Assembly: GCF_036924525.1 (NCBI RefSeq)
Contig: NZ_JAZHRU010000001.1
Span: forward strand, 1 to 64,000
Origin: Bradyrhizobium sp. AZCC 1719
Lineage (GTDB): Bacteria; Pseudomonadota; Alphaproteobacteria; Rhizobiales; Xanthobacteraceae
Direction: 5' to 3'
Length of the DNA: 64,000 nucleotides
Below are positions 51,958 to 58,103 of this stretch, in pieces. The notes under the pieces were generated by a model. It saw only the letters and a program-made list of their open reading frames with translations. It searched no databases and was not told the origin of the DNA. Both the position numbers and the translations under genes were made by a program. Each line of letters starts with the position of its first letter. Positions within the stretch are counted from its first letter, which is position 1.

Positions 51958-52494
51958 TTACTTCTCGAGCTCGGCATCCCAGTACAGATAGTCGCGCCAA
52001 GTTTCGTGCAGAAAGTTCGGCGGGAAGAGACGCTGGGCCGCCATCAGGTCGTGCTGCGTCGGCTCAAATGGCTTGCGCAGCGGCTTGAGGTGGAAGCGGT
52101 CCTTGCGCGTGTTGCAGGGGCTGCAGGCCGCCACGATGTTGGTCCAGGACGTCTGGCCGCCGTCCGCCCGCGGGACGACGTGGTCGAACGTCAATTCGCC
52201 GCGCAGATGCTGGTCACCGCAATACTGGCAGCGGAAGCGATCGCGAAGAAAGACATTGAACCGCGTGAAGGCGACGCGAACCTGTGGCCGCACATACTCG
52301 CGCAGCGCGATGACCGACGGCAGCCGCATCACCGTCGACGGGCTGCGGACCACCTCGTCGTATTCTGCGACGACGACGTGCGATCCCTTCACGACCGCCT
52401 TGACGGCGTCCTCCCAGTTGAACAGCGACAACGGGAAGTAGTTGAGCGGCTGGAAGTCCGCATTGAGGACAAGAGCCGGGTTTGCTGCGAACAT
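51958..52494 (-). CDS. HNH endonuclease
   Basis: A 178-residue HNH nuclease. The zinc knuckle is Cys89-x2-Cys92 and Cys124-x2-Cys127; the catalytic stretch is FDHVVPRADGG (Asp104-His105) followed by Asn119 and Asn128. The N-terminal ~80 residues (LNADFQPLNYFPLSLFNWEDAVKAV) are the usual lead of this HNH family in proteobacteria and phages. The ribosome site GGAGAGG precedes the ATG. It is inserted between tRNA-Arg(CCG) and tRNA-Met(CAT), same strand, so it is probably co-transcribed with the tRNAs. HNH genes near tRNA clusters are known in phages and mycobacterial arrays. Target DNA unknown. Confidence 0.92.
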   Translation of the reverse strand: MFAANPALVLNADFQPLNYFPLSLFNWEDAVKAVVKGSHVVVAEYDEVVRSPSTVMRLPSVIALREYVRPQVRVAFTRFNVFLRDRFRCQYCGDQHLRGELTFDHVVPRADGGQTSWTNIVAACSPCNTRKDRFHLKPLRKPFEPTQHDLMAAQRLFPPNFLHETWRDYLYWDAELEK

Positions 52495-52516
52495 TGCCCT
52501 CTCCTCTCTTTGGCGG

Positions 52517-52591
52517 TGGTGGGCGCCACCGGATTTGAACCGATATGTGGGCTGTTATGAGCAGCCGGGTCTACCGTTGAGCTAGACGCCC
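52517..52591 (-). tRNA. tRNA-Met or Ile2 (CAT), third
   Basis: Acceptor GGGCGTC/GGCGCCC, A + CCA. Anticodon loop CTCATAA on GGCTG/CAGCC; T-loop TTCAAAT. Could read AUA if its C34 is lysidinylated. Confidence 0.9.
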
Positions 52592-52595
52592 GGAT

Positions 52596-52669
52596 TGGTC
52601 AGGATGGCGGGATTTGAACCTGCGCTCTCACGCATCCGAGGCGTGCGCTTTGGCCGGCTATACATCCTG
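52596..52669 (-). tRNA. tRNA-Pro(CGG)
   Basis: Acceptor CAGGATG/CATCCTG, A + CCA. Anticodon loop CTCGGAT on CACGC/GCGTG; T-loop TTCAAAT. Confidence 0.9.
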
Positions 52670-52673
52670 GAAT

Positions 52674-52748
52674 TGGCGCCCATGACGAGGATCGAACTCG
52701 CCTTCCCGGATCGACAATCCGGTCCCTTCGCCAGATGGGGACATGGGC
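52674..52748 (-). tRNA. tRNA-Asp(GTC)
   Basis: Acceptor GCCCATG/CATGGGC, G + CCA. Anticodon loop TTGTCGA on CCGGA/TCCGG; T-loop TTCGATC. Confidence 0.92.
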
Positions 52749-52751
52749 CAT

Positions 52752-52834
52752 TGGTGCGCTCGGCCGGGCTCGAACCGGCATGGTCTCCCACCGCCCTCTC
52801 AAGACGGCGCGTCTACCCGTTTCGCCACGAGCGC
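52752..52834 (-). tRNA. tRNA-Leu(GAG)
   Basis: Class II, 83 nt: acceptor GCGCTCG/CGAGCGC, A + CCA, loop TTGAGAG on CCGTC/GGCGG, long variable arm, T-loop TTCGAGC. Confidence 0.9.
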
Positions 52835-52841
52835 GAATGTT

Positions 52842-52925
52842 TGGAGGACCTGGTCGGACTCGAACCGACGATGCTTTCGCGACGGATTAAGAATCCGCTC
52901 CCTTGGCCGCTGGGGGCACAGGTCC
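52842..52925 (-). tRNA. tRNA-Lys(CTT) anticodon on a tRNA with long variable arm and U73
   Basis: Acceptor GGACCTG/CAGGTCC, discriminator T, CCA. Loop TTCTTAA gives CTT. The variable region is 12 nt (GC-GAAA-GC core) where Lys tRNAs have 5, and U73 is not usual for Lys. Confidence 0.8.
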
Positions 52926-52929
52926 GTTG

Positions 52930-53012
52930 TGGAGGATCCGGGTGGTTTCGAACCACTTGCGCACGGGTTAAAAATCCGCTCCATCTCCATTCAGGTTTGA
53001 CGCTCCGGATCC
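52930..53012 (-). tRNA. tRNA-Lys(TTT), enlarged D region, U73
   Basis: Acceptor GGATCCG/CGGATCC, discriminator T, CCA. Loop TTTTTAA gives TTT. The D region is 26 nt, longer than usual; variable loop 5 nt; T-loop TTCGAAA. Confidence 0.8.
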
Positions 53013-53155
53013 ATCGGTTTGATGGTTGCGGCGGCCAGCCGCTCCGATTTCACATGGCGCGCCATGATGGCGTCGCTCCTCGCCTTTGCCCTGACAAGCG
53101 CGGCCTGGCTCTCGGTGGAGAGAAGGTGCACGCCGGCAGGCAGGTTCTCGCTCAT
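52991..53155 (-). CDS. Small ORF in the tRNA array, unknown function
   Basis: A 54-codon frame (MSENLPAGVHLLSTES... IKPMDPERQT) with a strong ribosome site GGGAGG five bases before ATG. The protein is charged and helical, with no recognised domain. Its last 22 bases overlap the 5' end of tRNA-Lys(TTT). It lies between that tRNA and tRNA-Ile(GAT) on the same strand. Confidence 0.5.
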   Translation of the reverse strand: MSENLPAGVHLLSTESQAALVRAKARSDAIMARHVKSERLAAATIKPMDPERQT

Positions 53156-53174
53156 GACGACCTCCCATGCTGTC

Positions 53175-53248
53175 TGGTCCTCCCGTGATGAATCGAACAT
53201 CCGTCGATCGCTTATCAAGCGATTGCTCTGCCATTGAGCTACGGGAGG
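53175..53248 (-). tRNA. tRNA-Ile(GAT)
   Basis: Acceptor CCTCCCG/CGGGAGG, A + CCA. Anticodon loop TTGATAA on ATCGC/GCGAT; D arm TAGCTCAATGGCAGAGC; T-loop TTCGATT. Confidence 0.92.
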
Positions 53249-53255
53249 GAATTGA

Positions 53256-53332
53256 TGGTACGTCCGGCAGGCTCTGCCCCTGCCGCCTCCACCATGTCAC
53301 AGCGGTGCTCTCCTCAAATGAGCTACGGACGC
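53256..53332 (-). tRNA. tRNA-Val(GAC), variant T-loop
   Basis: Acceptor GCGTCCG/CGGACGT, A + CCA. Loop GTGACAT on the weak stem CCGCT/GGTGG. The T-loop is GGCAGAG on GCAGG/CCTGC, the same departure seen in the Cys tRNA of this array. Confidence 0.8.
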
Positions 53333-53336
53333 GAGT

Positions 53337-53411
53337 TGGTGCACGCTGACCGGATCGAACGGCCGACATCCTGCGTGTGAAACAGGCGCTCTTCCGCTGA
53401 GCTAAGCGCGC
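53337..53411 (-). tRNA. tRNA-Val(CAC)
   Basis: Acceptor GCGCGCT/AGCGTGC, A + CCA. Loop TTCACAC on CCTGT/GCAGG; T-loop TTCGATC. Confidence 0.9.
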
Positions 53412-53423
53412 GCTAAAGGATAG

Positions 53424-53463
53424 GTCCGCCGGGCGCCACCCCTACCGATTGGGCTACGCGGAC
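53424..53463 (-). pseudogene. Truncated tRNA: acceptor plus D-arm only
   Basis: GTCCGC (5') and GCGGAC (3') can pair around a D-arm-like TAGCCCAATCGGTAGGG. The anticodon and T arms are missing. A 40-bp deletion product of a former tRNA gene. Confidence 0.55.
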
Positions 53464-53492
53464 ATTTACCTACGCAATGGAATTGCAAAGTC

Positions 53493-53569
53493 TGGTGCTC
53501 CACGACGGATTCGAACCGCCAACGCACGGAGTCTAAGTCCGTCGCCTCTACCTGTTGGGCTAGTGGAGC
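53493..53569 (-). tRNA. tRNA-Leu(TAG) anticodon on a class I (short variable arm) tRNA
   Basis: Acceptor GCTCCAC/GTGGAGC, A + CCA. Loop CTTAGAC on ACGGA/TCCGT gives TAG. The variable loop is 5 nt (GCGTT), whereas leucine tRNAs are class II. T-loop TTCGAAT. Confidence 0.85.
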
Positions 53570-53901
53570 GAAATGAGGTTCGGAGCGGTGTTCATGTCGA
53601 TATTTCCTGGCACGCGCGCCGCAAGCGCTCGGTTCGGCCAGGCGCAGGCGAACGCTCGCCGCAGTGATCCCTGCAATTTTCAGTTCTGGGTGAGGATTTT
53701 TCGGCTGCAATCGCGACGGAAGCGCCCGCTGATGCGGGGCGACGGACGCGTACAAGATTTCGGAATAATGGAAAAATGCCCCTGATTTGCCCGACGCGTC
53801 AAGTTGCTTTGTCGAATGCCGGCGGCGGCCTGCTACTTTGCATGGGGTTGTTTTCGACATTTTGAGGGCGGCGCTCTACGCTGTAGCTACGCGGGCAAGA
53901 T
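53570..53901. other. Spacer of 332 bp in the tRNA array
   Basis: No convincing gene on either strand. The right part (53772-53865) looks like an interspersed intergenic repeat; the left part shows nothing I can name. Confidence 0.5.
53772..53865. repeat. Possible Bradyrhizobium-type intergenic repeat
   Basis: The stretch from AAAATGCCCCTGATTTGC to TTTGCATGGGGTTGTTTTCG resembles an intergenic sequence I recall as common in Bradyrhizobium genomes. Recognition is from memory; no second copy is in this window. Confidence 0.35.
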
Positions 53902-53968
53902 TGGTGCCGGTAGAAAGGATCGAACTTCCGACCCTGGCTTTACAGAAATCCTGCACTGCTACGCCGGC
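53902..53968 (-). tRNA. tRNA-like gene, anticodon TGT (Thr) by spacing, shortened D-arm
   Basis: Acceptor GCCGGCG/TACCGGC (one mismatch), A + CCA, T arm GGAAG-TTCGATC-CTTTC. Canonical spacing puts anticodon TGT in loop TCTGTAA, but base 33 would be C and the stem is poor. The D region is 10 nt. GTA is the alternative reading. Confidence 0.5.
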
Positions 53969-53983
53969 GTGAAATCTACCAAC

Positions 53984-54002
53984 GGCCGGGACAATCCCGG
54001 CC
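53984..54002. repeat. 8+8 bp perfect hairpin upstream of the first tRNA
   Basis: Arms GGCCGGGA and TCCCGGCC around CAA. It lies just 5' of the tRNA array in transcript direction. No T tract follows, so it is not a clear terminator. Confidence 0.6.
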
Positions 54003-54118
54003 AACAAAACACTCGCTGCCTGAAACCACCGTTTGCCGCTCCACTGAAGGAGACCGGTACCGGTCAGCGGATCGCCTTATGTCCTCGCAGGGGCGACCAT
54101 CCTGTATTCGAAATCACT

Positions 54119-54319
54119 TCACGTCATCTCGCGGCGGCCGTGGTGGCACGCCGACCGAGGTCGGTTGATGTAGTCGAGGTAAATCTGGCGGGCTTCGGAC
54201 TCGGAGATCCCTCGGCGCGCCACAACGGTGCGCACAAAGGCGAGCGCGATCGGCGAGGAGAAAATCCTCTCGCGGGTACGGTTCTCGAGTTCTGTCTCGG
54301 TGGTGTTCTTGCGGGCCAT
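54119..54319 (-). CDS. Small protein upstream of the tRNA array, unknown function
   Basis: A 66-residue frame, MARKNTTETELENRTRERIFSS..., with a good ribosome site GGAGG five bases before ATG; longer in-frame starts upstream lack one. It is polar and helical, containing SPIALAFVRTVVARRGISESEARQIYLDYINR, which may be a small DNA- or RNA-binding helix pair. No family recognised. It reads toward the tRNAs and is the first gene of the unit. Confidence 0.6.
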   Translation of the reverse strand: MARKNTTETELENRTRERIFSSPIALAFVRTVVARRGISESEARQIYLDYINRPRSACHHGRREMT

Positions 54320-54764
54320 GTTGCCCTCCGCCTGGTTGGCAGAGGGTGGATTCCCGCTGCCTGTTACGCTCTGCCTGCTATCCTGTTGGTCCCGAGATAT
54401 TCGGGCTTCGTCAGATAGCTCGGACCTTGTTCCGTCACGGACATGCACGACCAATCGCACGGCCGAATAAACGGCAGCGCGGCGGCGGCTTTCGCGACGA
54501 TATGTGAGCGCAATCGCAACACGGTTTCGGTCCTTAAAGAGCGCCGGCGAGTTCGACGGCGTTTTGTGGGGCAGCGGTATGCACAGAGATTTGCGAATCC
54601 GTCAAGAGCAATCGACCAACTATTTGCGGCGGGCGCTTCGCCGCCGGCAGCGCTAACGAACGTTTTTTCGCTGCTAATGTGTTCCGATAACACAGCTATT
54701 TGCTCGACCGCTCGCGTGAAGATCGAGCGCGAATAATTTGAGGCTATCTTCGTTTTGCTTCAGG
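54320..54764. other. Upstream region of the tRNA array, 445 bp
   Basis: Probably the promoter region of the array. It holds a dyad TGTGTT-N5-AACACA (54678-54694) and a 7-bp acceptor-like pair GGCAGAG/CTCTGCC (54348-54375) in the leader of the small protein. No convincing gene. Confidence 0.5.
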
Positions 54765-55005
54765 TCGCGAACGCAGCCAGTTCTGCCTCGATATGCGGCA
54801 CCGCGTCGACCAGTTCGCGTGTGTAAGCGGCTTTCGGATTGCCGACATCGCCCGGCTTTCGCCCTGTTCGACGAAGCGGCCATTTTGCAGCACGATGGTT
54901 CGATCGCACTTCATGCGAACCACGTTGAGATCATGGCTGACAAAGAGGAAGGCCAAGTCATCCTCGCGCCGCAACCGGTCGAGCAGTATTTGGGACGCGA
55001 CGGTT
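54765..55005 (-). pseudogene. Fragment of oligopeptide ABC-transporter ATPase (right flank of tRNA array)
   Basis: Reads [46 protein letters not shown], the Walker-B-downstream and H-loop part of a DppF/GsiA/YejF-type ATPase, and after a frame change [21 protein letters not shown]. An in-frame stop precedes ASQILL. It is a decayed C-terminal piece; a shorter diverged copy flanks the array on the left (49690-49800). Confidence 0.75.
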
Positions 55006-55141
55006 CAGACATCCGAATGGCGGAGTCAAAATCAACTTGATTATTCATTGATTTCAAGGCGCGTTTGGAAAAATGCCAAGAATACGCTCGCTCGATCAAT
55101 TTCAATAGATTGGGTGTGGTTTCCAAATAAGAACAGCGACA

Positions 55142-56011
55142 CTAAGCGCCACCTTCCCCCACAAGGGGAGGAGGAACAAGATAAGCCCGCTGAGCGTTCG
55201 GCCCAAACGCCTTGTGGCGCACCTGCGGACCAAGCTTCATCAGGCACTCCTCGAGCGCGCTCTTGATCTCGCGATAGCTGTCGGCGAGCAGACAGACCGG
55301 CCAGTCGGAGCCGAAGATCAGACGATCCTCGCCAAAACATCTGGCGGCATGCTCGACCAAGGGGAACAGACGAGCCGAGTCCCAATCGTCCCACTTCGCC
55401 TCAGTGGCGAGGCCTGAAATTTTGCACCAGACATTGCCGCACTCGGCGAGCGCTGCGAGACGATCGGCCCATTCACGGCTGAAGCCGTCGGCGATCGGCG
55501 GCTTGGCGGCGTGATCGAGAACAAAGCGCCCTTGCGGAAACGCCTGCGCGGTTGCGATCGCGGCCGGCATTTCTCGCGTGCGTACCAGGAGATCGTAGGT
55601 GAGATCGTGCGCAACCACTGCGCTCAAGCCCCGCTGCACGTCCTCGCGCAGCAGCCAATCAGGATCGGGCTCATCGTGCACCTGGTGACGAATGCCGACC
55701 AGCCTTTCGCCTCCGGGCAAGCCGCGCAGCCGTTCGAGCGTCTCGTCGACCGTGCCGCCCGTCAGGTCGACCCAGCCGACCACACCGATCACGAAGGGCG
55801 TCGCAGCGGCGACGCGCAAGAATTCCTCGGTCTCCTCGATCGAGGAACGGCATTGCACCAGAATGCTCGCATCGATCCCGTTGGCGCGAAGCAGCGGCGC
55901 GAGATCGCTCGGGCCGAAGGCGCGGCGGATCCGCGCGAGTTCAGGCGCCTCCATCCAGGGATAATCGGCGCGCGCGGGATCCCAGAAATGCTGATGACCG
56001 TCGATCACCAT
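55142..56011 (-). CDS. Amidohydrolase family 2, sugar-lactonase type
   Basis: A 289-residue TIM-barrel hydrolase of the COG3618 group (L-fucono-, L-rhamnono-lactonase): start MVIDGHQHFWDPARADYPWM with the HxH metal motif, FVLDHAAKPPI and the C-terminal LIFGSDWPVC with its metal Asp. It is the last gene of the sugar operon, 3 bp after the aldo/keto reductase, so it likely hydrolyses the lactone that enzyme makes. The last residues (NAQRAYLVPPPLVGEGGA) are atypical: the frame reads into a C/G-rich palindromic stretch at about 55151-55174 that has replaced the normal end. Confidence 0.88.
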   Translation of the reverse strand: MVIDGHQHFWDPARADYPWMEAPELARIRRAFGPSDLAPLLRANGIDASILVQCRSSIEETEEFLRVAAATPFVIGVVGWVDLTGGTVDETLERLRGLPGGERLVGIRHQVHDEPDPDWLLREDVQRGLSAVVAHDLTYDLLVRTREMPAAIATAQAFPQGRFVLDHAAKPPIADGFSREWADRLAALAECGNVWCKISGLATEAKWDDWDSARLFPLVEHAARCFGEDRLIFGSDWPVCLLADSYREIKSALEECLMKLGPQVRHKAFGPNAQRAYLVPPPLVGEGGA

Positions 56012-56014
56012 GGG

Positions 56015-56992
56015 TCAGGCTCCGCCCGGCAGTGGTGCGGACGCGTCGACCAATTTGCGCTCGCGCAGCTCGTGCCAGAAGGAGGACGGCACCAACCGCC
56101 CGGCCATCGCGATGTTATCCAAGACCTCCGCAGCGCTGCGCGCGCCGAGCAGCGCGACCGTTACCGCCGGATGGGCCAAACAGAACTGGACTGCGGCGGC
56201 CTTGAGCTCGGTGCCATGCTTGCGGCACAGCGCCTCCAGCGCCAGCGCGCGGGCGACGAGCGCCGCATCCGCGTCTTCATAATTGAACTTCGCGCCGTCG
56301 CGCGGGTTCGCGAGGATGCCGCTGTTGTAGATGCCGCCGAGAATGATGCCGATGCTCTTCGCACGGCAGATCGGAAACAACGTCGTCACCGCGCCCTGGT
56401 CGAGCAGCGTGTAGCGGCCCGCCAGCAGGAAGCAATCGACCGGCGCCACTTCGGCGAAGCGGACGAGCATCTCGGATTGATTCATACCGGCGCCGATCGC
56501 CTTGACCGTGCCGTCGTCGCGCAAGCGCCGGAGCGCACGGAAGGCACCGGCGACTGCATCCCCATAGTGATCATCCGGATCATGGACGAGCAATACATCG
56601 ACGCGGTCGAGCCCGAGACGGTCGAGGCTGTGCTCCACCGAACGCATCACGCCGTCGTAGCTGAAATCGAATTCCGGCCGCTCGGCCGGCGTGCCCTTGT
56701 AGTGATCGTCTTCCGCGGCCGCACTGGACGGGCGCAGCAAACGGCCGACCTTGGTGGAGATTGCAAAGGATTCCCGGTCCTGCTGGCGCAGAAAACTGCC
56801 CAGGCGACGTTCGGCCAATCCAAAGCCGTAGAGCGGCGCAGTATCGAAGAAGCGGACACCGAGCGACCAGGCGCGTTCGATCGTGGCTTCCGCGTCCCTG
56901 TCGCTGACCGGCGCAAACAGTCCGCCGAGAGGAGCGGTTCCGAGACCAATCGCCGTGACGTCGAGTCCATCCGCAAGTCGCGTGCGCTTCAT
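56015..56992 (-). CDS. Aldo/keto reductase, L-fucose/D-threo-aldose 1-dehydrogenase-like
   Basis: A 325-residue AKR-family enzyme: MKRTRLADGLDVTAIGLGTAPLGGLF, FFDTAPLYGFG (catalytic Asp, Tyr), AISTKVGRLL (Lys), VDVLLVHDPDDH (His). This branch oxidises aldoses at C1 to lactones with NAD(P)+. The frame extends upstream through ATG 57004 to a GTG at 57019; family similarity supports MKRTRL at 56992. Directly upstream is the strong 13-bp hairpin 57018-57047. It pairs functionally with the lactonase gene that follows. Confidence 0.85.
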   Translation of the reverse strand: MKRTRLADGLDVTAIGLGTAPLGGLFAPVSDRDAEATIERAWSLGVRFFDTAPLYGFGLAERRLGSFLRQQDRESFAISTKVGRLLRPSSAAAEDDHYKGTPAERPEFDFSYDGVMRSVEHSLDRLGLDRVDVLLVHDPDDHYGDAVAGAFRALRRLRDDGTVKAIGAGMNQSEMLVRFAEVAPVDCFLLAGRYTLLDQGAVTTLFPICRAKSIGIILGGIYNSGILANPRDGAKFNYEDADAALVARALALEALCRKHGTELKAAAVQFCLAHPAVTVALLGARSAAEVLDNIAMAGRLVPSSFWHELRERKLVDASAPLPGGA

Positions 56993-57017
56993 TCCAGGAT
57001 CCATGGTCGAAACATGC

Positions 57018-57047
57018 ACTCCCTCTCCCGCACCCGGGAGAGGGAGT
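57018..57047. promoter_or_regulatory. 13-bp perfect hairpin between binding-protein and reductase genes
   Basis: Arms ACTCCCTCTCCCG (57018-57030) and CGGGAGAGGGAGT (57035-57047) around CACC. In the transcript the downstream arm carries the purine-rich GGGAGAGGGA next to the possible GTG start 57019. It probably stabilises the upstream binding-protein message or lowers expression of the downstream enzymes. Confidence 0.75.
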
Positions 57048-57079
57048 GTAGCGCAGGAACGTTGGGGCTGAGAACGTTC

Positions 57080-58012
57080 CTACTTCAAGAGTTGAGCGAC
57101 GTTGTCCTTGGTCACGAGGTCAAGGCCGGTATGGATGACCTCGGAAACCTTCTCGCCCTTCTTGATCGCCAGCAGCGTATCCATTGCCTTCTCGCCCATT
57201 TCGAAGGGGCGCTGCCCGGTGAGCGCGTTGGAATAGCCGTCACGCAAGAGTTCAAGCTGCATCTTGAGCGTATCGGCGACGACGAGCGTCAGCTTGCCGG
57301 CATCGATGTCCTTCTTGTTCTTGTTGACGAAGGCCTTGTAGCCTTCCGGCGCAAACATCGGCCAGCCGCCGACCGGCACGATCGCGCCGAGATCCGGCGT
57401 GGCGGTGCGCAGATCCGCCATCTGCTGGACCGCGAGCGCAGGATCGTCGTTGCAGAAGGTCGGCGAACCCGCGACCTCGACCCATTTCGAACCCTTCAAC
57501 GCCTCGCGTACGCCGTCGACGCGCTCGGCAAGATTCTTGGCGCCGGGGCCGCCGGAGACGACGGCATACTTGCCGCCTTCGGGCTTGAGCTGGAGCAATT
57601 GTTTGCCAAGCGCGAGGCCAAAGTCCTTGTTGTTGGTGCCGATATAGGCGATCCGCTTCGAGCCAGGCGCATCCGCATCGAAGGTGATGACGGGAATGCC
57701 GGCCGCGGTCGCTGCCTCGATCGATTTCGTCATCGCTGCGACATCCGCGACCGAGATCGCAAGGCCGTCCACCTTCTGCGTGATGAAATCCTGGATGATC
57801 TGCGCCTGCGTCGCCGGTTCATGCTCGACCGGCCCCTTGTAGATGCATTGGACGTTGCCGAGCTCCTTGGCGCGCTTGAGGCAGCCGTCGCGCGCGACGT
57901 CGAAGAACGGATTGTTCATCGCCTTGGGCACGATCACGAACTTGTAGGTCTGCGCCAATGCCGGGGTGGCCATCATCGCGATGGCCATGCCGGCAAAAAG
58001 AAACTTCCTCAT
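57080..58012 (-). CDS. Sugar ABC transporter periplasmic binding protein
   Basis: A 310-residue RbsB/XylF-type binding protein. The signal peptide is MRKFLFAGMAIAMMATPALA, followed by QTYKFVIVPKAMNNPFFDVARDGCLKRAKELG. The hinge region DGLAISVADVAAM and ITFDADAPGSKRIAYIGTNN are typical of pentose and hexose binding proteins. Start at 58012 is chosen for AGGGA at four bases. It lies after the ATPase and permease genes, separated from the permease by ~90 bp. Confidence 0.92.
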   Translation of the reverse strand: MRKFLFAGMAIAMMATPALAQTYKFVIVPKAMNNPFFDVARDGCLKRAKELGNVQCIYKGPVEHEPATQAQIIQDFITQKVDGLAISVADVAAMTKSIEAATAAGIPVITFDADAPGSKRIAYIGTNNKDFGLALGKQLLQLKPEGGKYAVVSGGPGAKNLAERVDGVREALKGSKWVEVAGSPTFCNDDPALAVQQMADLRTATPDLGAIVPVGGWPMFAPEGYKAFVNKNKKDIDAGKLTLVVADTLKMQLELLRDGYSNALTGQRPFEMGEKAMDTLLAIKKGEKVSEVIHTGLDLVTKDNVAQLLK

Positions 58013-58103
58013 TGCTTCCCTCCACACATTTGTGCCTATCCATTTAAATTGATGCCCCGGAAAGCGGATAGACGATGCGTTCGTTGTCCTCCCGGAGTAA
58101 CTG

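Larger units (their letters stand above)
49834..53968 (-). other. tRNA array: 32 tRNA or tRNA-like genes on one strand
   Basis: All tRNAs point the same way with mostly 5-100 bp spacers; the HNH gene and two small ORFs sit in or next to the array. Nineteen amino acids are covered clearly, and Thr by a weak candidate. Three genes have anticodon CAT. Most genes encode the 3' CCA. Such arrays are known from phages, plasmids and integrated elements, where they differ in sequence from the core set. No integrase is in the window. Confidence 0.9.

Noticed and set aside
53256..53332. Eight-base anticodon loop (frameshift suppressor) in tRNA-Val(GAC)
   Set aside because: A register with a 5-bp stem CCGCT/GGTGG and a normal seven-base loop GTGACAT exists, with U33 and A37 in place.
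54095..54120. Possible extra tRNA T-arm (ATTCGAA)
   Set aside because: The loop-like motif has no paired T-stem and no acceptor around it.
54348..54375. Acceptor-like pair GGCAGAG/CTCTGCC as a tRNA relic
   Set aside because: Only 14 bases lie between the arms and no other tRNA part is visible; it is noted only as a possible leader hairpin.
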